Below are positions 61,833 through 64,000 of a DNA stretch of 64,000 bases, in pieces; the first letter of the stretch is position 1, and every line of letters starts with the position of its first letter. Both the position numbers and the translations under genes were made by a program. Below the pieces are notes generated by a model. It worked only from the letters and a program-made list of their open reading frames with translations. It was not told where the DNA came from and searched no databases. The DNA is taken from contig JANQPO010000017.1 in assembly GCA_028289445.1 (NCBI GenBank), positions 186,001-250,000 on the forward strand, written 5' to 3'. This DNA is from Tepidamorphaceae bacterium (lineage in GTDB: Bacteria > Pseudomonadota > Alphaproteobacteria > Rhizobiales > JAKSCL01).

Positions 61833-63285
61833 ACGCGAAGCGACAACGCTCACCGATGCGGCCCATATGCTTGCCGCGGGCGAGATCGACGCGGTGGGTC
61901 TGGTCACCCGATGTCTGGACCGGATCGCCTGCGATGACGGTGTGGTCAACGCCTTCATCTGGCACGATCGGGAGGCGGCACTGGCGCGCGCTGGATGGGC
62001 CGACGCGCAAAGGAGGCAAAAGACAGGGTCGCCGACACTGCTCGGCATCCCAATGGCTCACAAGGATATGTTCGATCTGGCGGGCCGGCCATCCACCTGC
62101 GGCGCGGCGATCCGACGCGACGAAAGACCCGCTGGTCAGGCGACGGCGGTTGGACGGCTCGAAGAAGCCGGCGCCGTCACGCTGGGTGGGCTGAATATGT
62201 CCGAATTCGCACAAGGTCCCACCGGACACAATCGCCATTTTGGCGATTGCCGCAATCCGTGGAATCCGGCCTTTGTTAGCGGCGGCTCATCGTCCGGATC
62301 GGGCGCGGCCGTCGCTTCGGGCATGGTGTTGGCCTCGCTGGGCTCCGACACTGGCGGTTCGATCCGCATTCCGGCATCGTGCTGCGGGGTGACCGGTCTC
62401 AAACCCACTTATGGCCGGGTCAGCCGGTTTGGCGCGATGCCGCTTTCCTTTTCAATGGACTGCATCGGACCGTTGGCACGCAGCGCGCGAGATTGCGCCG
62501 TGGTGATGACGGCGATCGCCGGTCATGATCCGCGCGACAGGACGAGTAGCGCCGAGCCGGTGGACGACTACGTTGCCGCGCTTGACGGCGCAACTGCGGG
62601 CGATTTGTCGGACTGCCGCATTGGCGTGCCGCGTAACGCTTTTTTCGATGACGTCGATGCACCTGTCATGGACGGGTTCGAACGCGCGATGGATGTTTTC
62701 TCGGACCGCGGCGCGCAACTGCAGTTGATCGACCTGCCCGTGATGGATGCAGTCGCGGCCTATTCGGCGGTCGTCAGCCGGGTCGAGCTGGCGAGCTTTC
62801 ATAAGCCCTGGATGCGCGGTCGGCCCGGTGACTACGGGACGAGCGTCAGCGCGCGCATGTATCCCGCTTATGCGATCCCTGGGGTTCACTACGTCGAGGC
62901 ACTGCGCCGTCGCGGCGCGGTGCTGCGAGCCTTCGCCAGCGACGTATTCGGCAAGGTGGATCTGATAGCCTCTCCCACGATAGCCAAGATGGTTCCAACG
63001 CGCGCGCAAACCGATGTCGAAAGCGGGCAGCCCGGCGTGGTGGCCAAGTTTCTGTCGCTGTCCACCAACACGCGGCTGTTCAGCTATTTGGGCCTGCCGG
63101 CGATCAGTGTCCCGTGCGGGTTCGACACCAACGGCCTGCCGATTGGCCTGCAACTCGCGGGGCGGCCGTTTGCCGAATCCCGTTTGCTGCGGGCAGCCCA
63201 CGCCTATCAAACCGATACCGATTGGCACCGCATGGCGCCGTCATTGCGTCGGCTTGAAAAGGAAGAGACACAAAGTGGACAGTGA
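61807..63285 (+). CDS. Amidase signature family hydrolase (2), AtzE-like
   Basis: Ser-cisSer-Lys amidase (492 aa): K86 (GIPMAHKDM), S161 (SGGSSSGSGAAV) and S185 (SDTGGSIRIPAS). The ATG at 61807 overlaps the AtzG-like gene, and the frame before it is not amidase-like. It has the GatA-type KPTYGRVSRFGAMPLSFSMD segment. With a small partner it should hydrolyse an amide or carbamoyl group, possibly of a compound imported by the Dpp-like system upstream. Confidence 0.9.
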   Translation: MTRQLPPSKREATTLTDAAHMLAAGEIDAVGLVTRCLDRIACDDGVVNAFIWHDREAALARAGWADAQRRQKTGSPTLLGIPMAHKDMFDLAGRPSTCGAAIRRDERPAGQATAVGRLEEAGAVTLGGLNMSEFAQGPTGHNRHFGDCRNPWNPAFVSGGSSSGSGAAVASGMVLASLGSDTGGSIRIPASCCGVTGLKPTYGRVSRFGAMPLSFSMDCIGPLARSARDCAVVMTAIAGHDPRDRTSSAEPVDDYVAALDGATAGDLSDCRIGVPRNAFFDDVDAPVMDGFERAMDVFSDRGAQLQLIDLPVMDAVAAYSAVVSRVELASFHKPWMRGRPGDYGTSVSARMYPAYAIPGVHYVEALRRRGAVLRAFASDVFGKVDLIASPTIAKMVPTRAQTDVESGQPGVVAKFLSLSTNTRLFSYLGLPAISVPCGFDTNGLPIGLQLAGRPFAESRLLRAAHAYQTDTDWHRMAPSLRRLEKEETQSGQ

Positions 63286-63490
63286 ACACAAACGTGTCTT
63301 CGTGGCTGGATTTCGGCGGGCGGGGCTGGCTCTACCGAGGGAGCGTCTCGACCTGATGGTGCAGGCGTATGCGGACTATCGCGCGCTTGCTGGGTGTCTT
63401 GACGTGCCCCTGGGCTACGACGATGAGCCGGCTGGACTGTATCGACCGGTTGATGAGCGCGACGTTGACGAGGATCGCCAGGATGGCTGA
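63275..63490 (+). CDS. AtzG-like small amidase-partner protein (2)
   Basis: Small protein (71 aa, GTG start with AAGGAAG nine bases before) reading MDSEHKRVFVAGFRRAGLAL, PRERLDLMVQAYADYRALAG and a tail with DDEPAGLYRP. The pattern of two helices and a Pro-rich tail is that of AtzG-like/GatC-like partners. It overlaps the end of amidase 2 by 11 bases and the start of amidase 3 by eight. So the window carries two tandem small-partner/amidase pairs. Confidence 0.7.
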   Translation: MDSEHKRVFVAGFRRAGLALPRERLDLMVQAYADYRALAGCLDVPLGYDDEPAGLYRPVDERDVDEDRQDG

Positions 63491-64000
63491 CGCTATTCCA
63501 ACGCTGGCCGAGGCGTCGCGCCTGATCGCAATGGGCGCGCTGTCGCCGGTCGAACTTACACGGGCGGCACTCGCGCGAGTCGAAGCGCTCGAACCCCAGC
63601 TTCATGCGTTCATAACGCTTACGCCTGAGCGTGCTCTGGAGGCTGCACGCAATGCCGAGGCGGAGCTGGCCAGAGGCGAGCGCCGCGGTCCGCTGCACGG
63701 CATTCCCTATGCGCTCAAGGACATCATCGATGTTTCCGGTGTTGCGACCACCGCGCATTCGCGATTGCTCCGCGACAATATCGCAGACGCGAACGCCGAC
63801 GTGACCACGCGACTCGAAGCTGCCGGCATGGTGCTGCTCGGCAAGACGTCTTTGCATGAGTTCGCGCGCGGCGGACCCGGCGACGACCTGCCTTGGCCCA
63901 ATGCACGTAATCCATGGAATGTGGACCATTCCTGCGGTGGATCGAGTTCGGGTTCCGCCGTGGCCGTGGCCGCGGGCATGGTGGGCCTCGCAATTGGCAC
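63483..64000 (+). CDS. Amidase signature family hydrolase (3), partial
   Basis: N-terminal 172 residues of an amidase cut by the right window edge. Begins MADAIPTLAEASRLIAMGAL. K79 (GIPYALKDI) and the cis-serine S154 (CGGSSSGSA) are visible; the nucleophile serine lies just beyond the edge. It overlaps the small partner gene by eight bases, repeating the pair before it. Confidence 0.9.
   Translation, partial: MADAIPTLAEASRLIAMGALSPVELTRAALARVEALEPQLHAFITLTPERALEAARNAEAELARGERRGPLHGIPYALKDIIDVSGVATTAHSRLLRDNIADANADVTTRLEAAGMVLLGKTSLHEFARGGPGDDLPWPNARNPWNVDHSCGGSSSGSAVAVAAGMVGLAIG

Noticed and set aside
1-64000. CRISPR arrays, tRNA or rRNA genes, insertion sequences, phage genes, attachment sites
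   Set aside because: Looked for direct-repeat arrays, tRNA-like cloverleaf ends, and transposase or integrase motifs. None found by eye, although tRNAs can be missed without a search tool.

Overview
The window is GC-rich, densely coding bacterial DNA. Alphaproteobacteria, probably Hyphomicrobiales (Rhizobiales), is the best guess. The reasons are codon bias, the mix of transporters and amidohydrolases, and an intergenic hairpin at 36870-36896 that resembles a repeat I associate with this order. No rRNA, tRNA, CRISPR array, transposase or phage gene was seen. The region looks like a metabolic (catabolic) island: six ABC importers, about two dozen catabolic enzymes and four transcription factors in 64 kb.

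Layout. (1) 1-2395, minus: polyamine-type importer (two permeases, Tat-type binding protein), with a divergent LysR gene and an enolase-superfamily sugar-acid dehydratase at 2707-4936. (2) 4964-10426, minus: sugar-type importer (MalK/UgpC-like ATPase, two permeases, binding protein) behind an ornithine cyclodeaminase-like gene. (3) 10809-20810, plus: polar amino acid importer followed by an OYE/FAD reductase, an MmgE/PrpD protein, a DAO oxidase, an AroM-family protein and a Rossmann protein. (4) 20819-24631, minus: a second polar amino acid importer with its own AroM paralogue, converging on block 3. (5) 24752-27060, minus: creatininase-like amidohydrolase and DAO oxidase. (6) 27160-31571, plus: a third polar amino acid importer containing a permease-ATPase fusion and a DapB/Ord-like dehydrogenase; then a cupin and a GntR gene (minus). 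(7) 32877-36845, plus: hydantoin/allantoin-type racemase, allantoinase-like amidohydrolase, DapA-like lyase and SDR.

(8) 37038-43721, minus: acyl-CoA operon (APH-like kinase, acyl-CoA dehydrogenase, SDR, CaiB-type CoA transferase, acyl-CoA ligase, GntR). (9) 43960-48336: sulfurtransferase and cystathionine lyase-like gene (plus), DAO oxidase and LysR (minus). (10) 48533-55620, plus: BisC-like molybdenum S/N-oxide reductase, VOC protein, isochorismatase-family hydrolase, two PuuE-like deacetylase-fold proteins and an amidase. (11) 56064-64000, plus: dipeptide-type ABC importer and two successive AtzG-like/amidase pairs, the last cut by the window end.

How it may work together. Cyclic amide and ureide chemistry recurs: creatininase-like, allantoinase-like, PuuE-like, N-carbamoyl-hydrolase-like and AtzE/AtzG-like proteins. 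Near-identical palindromes of the form TTTTTGTCNGACAAAAA lie in front of the acyl-CoA operon/sulfurtransferase pair and in front of the Opp/amidase operon. A weaker copy precedes the GntR gene at 37038-37799. This suggests that blocks 8-11 form one regulon for a substrate carrying an acyl side chain, a ureide or amide ring and sulfur or an N/S-oxide. A second AT-rich palindrome family (TGATATATCA-like) sits in front of several genes of blocks 3-7. The substrates themselves are inference and have not been shown.
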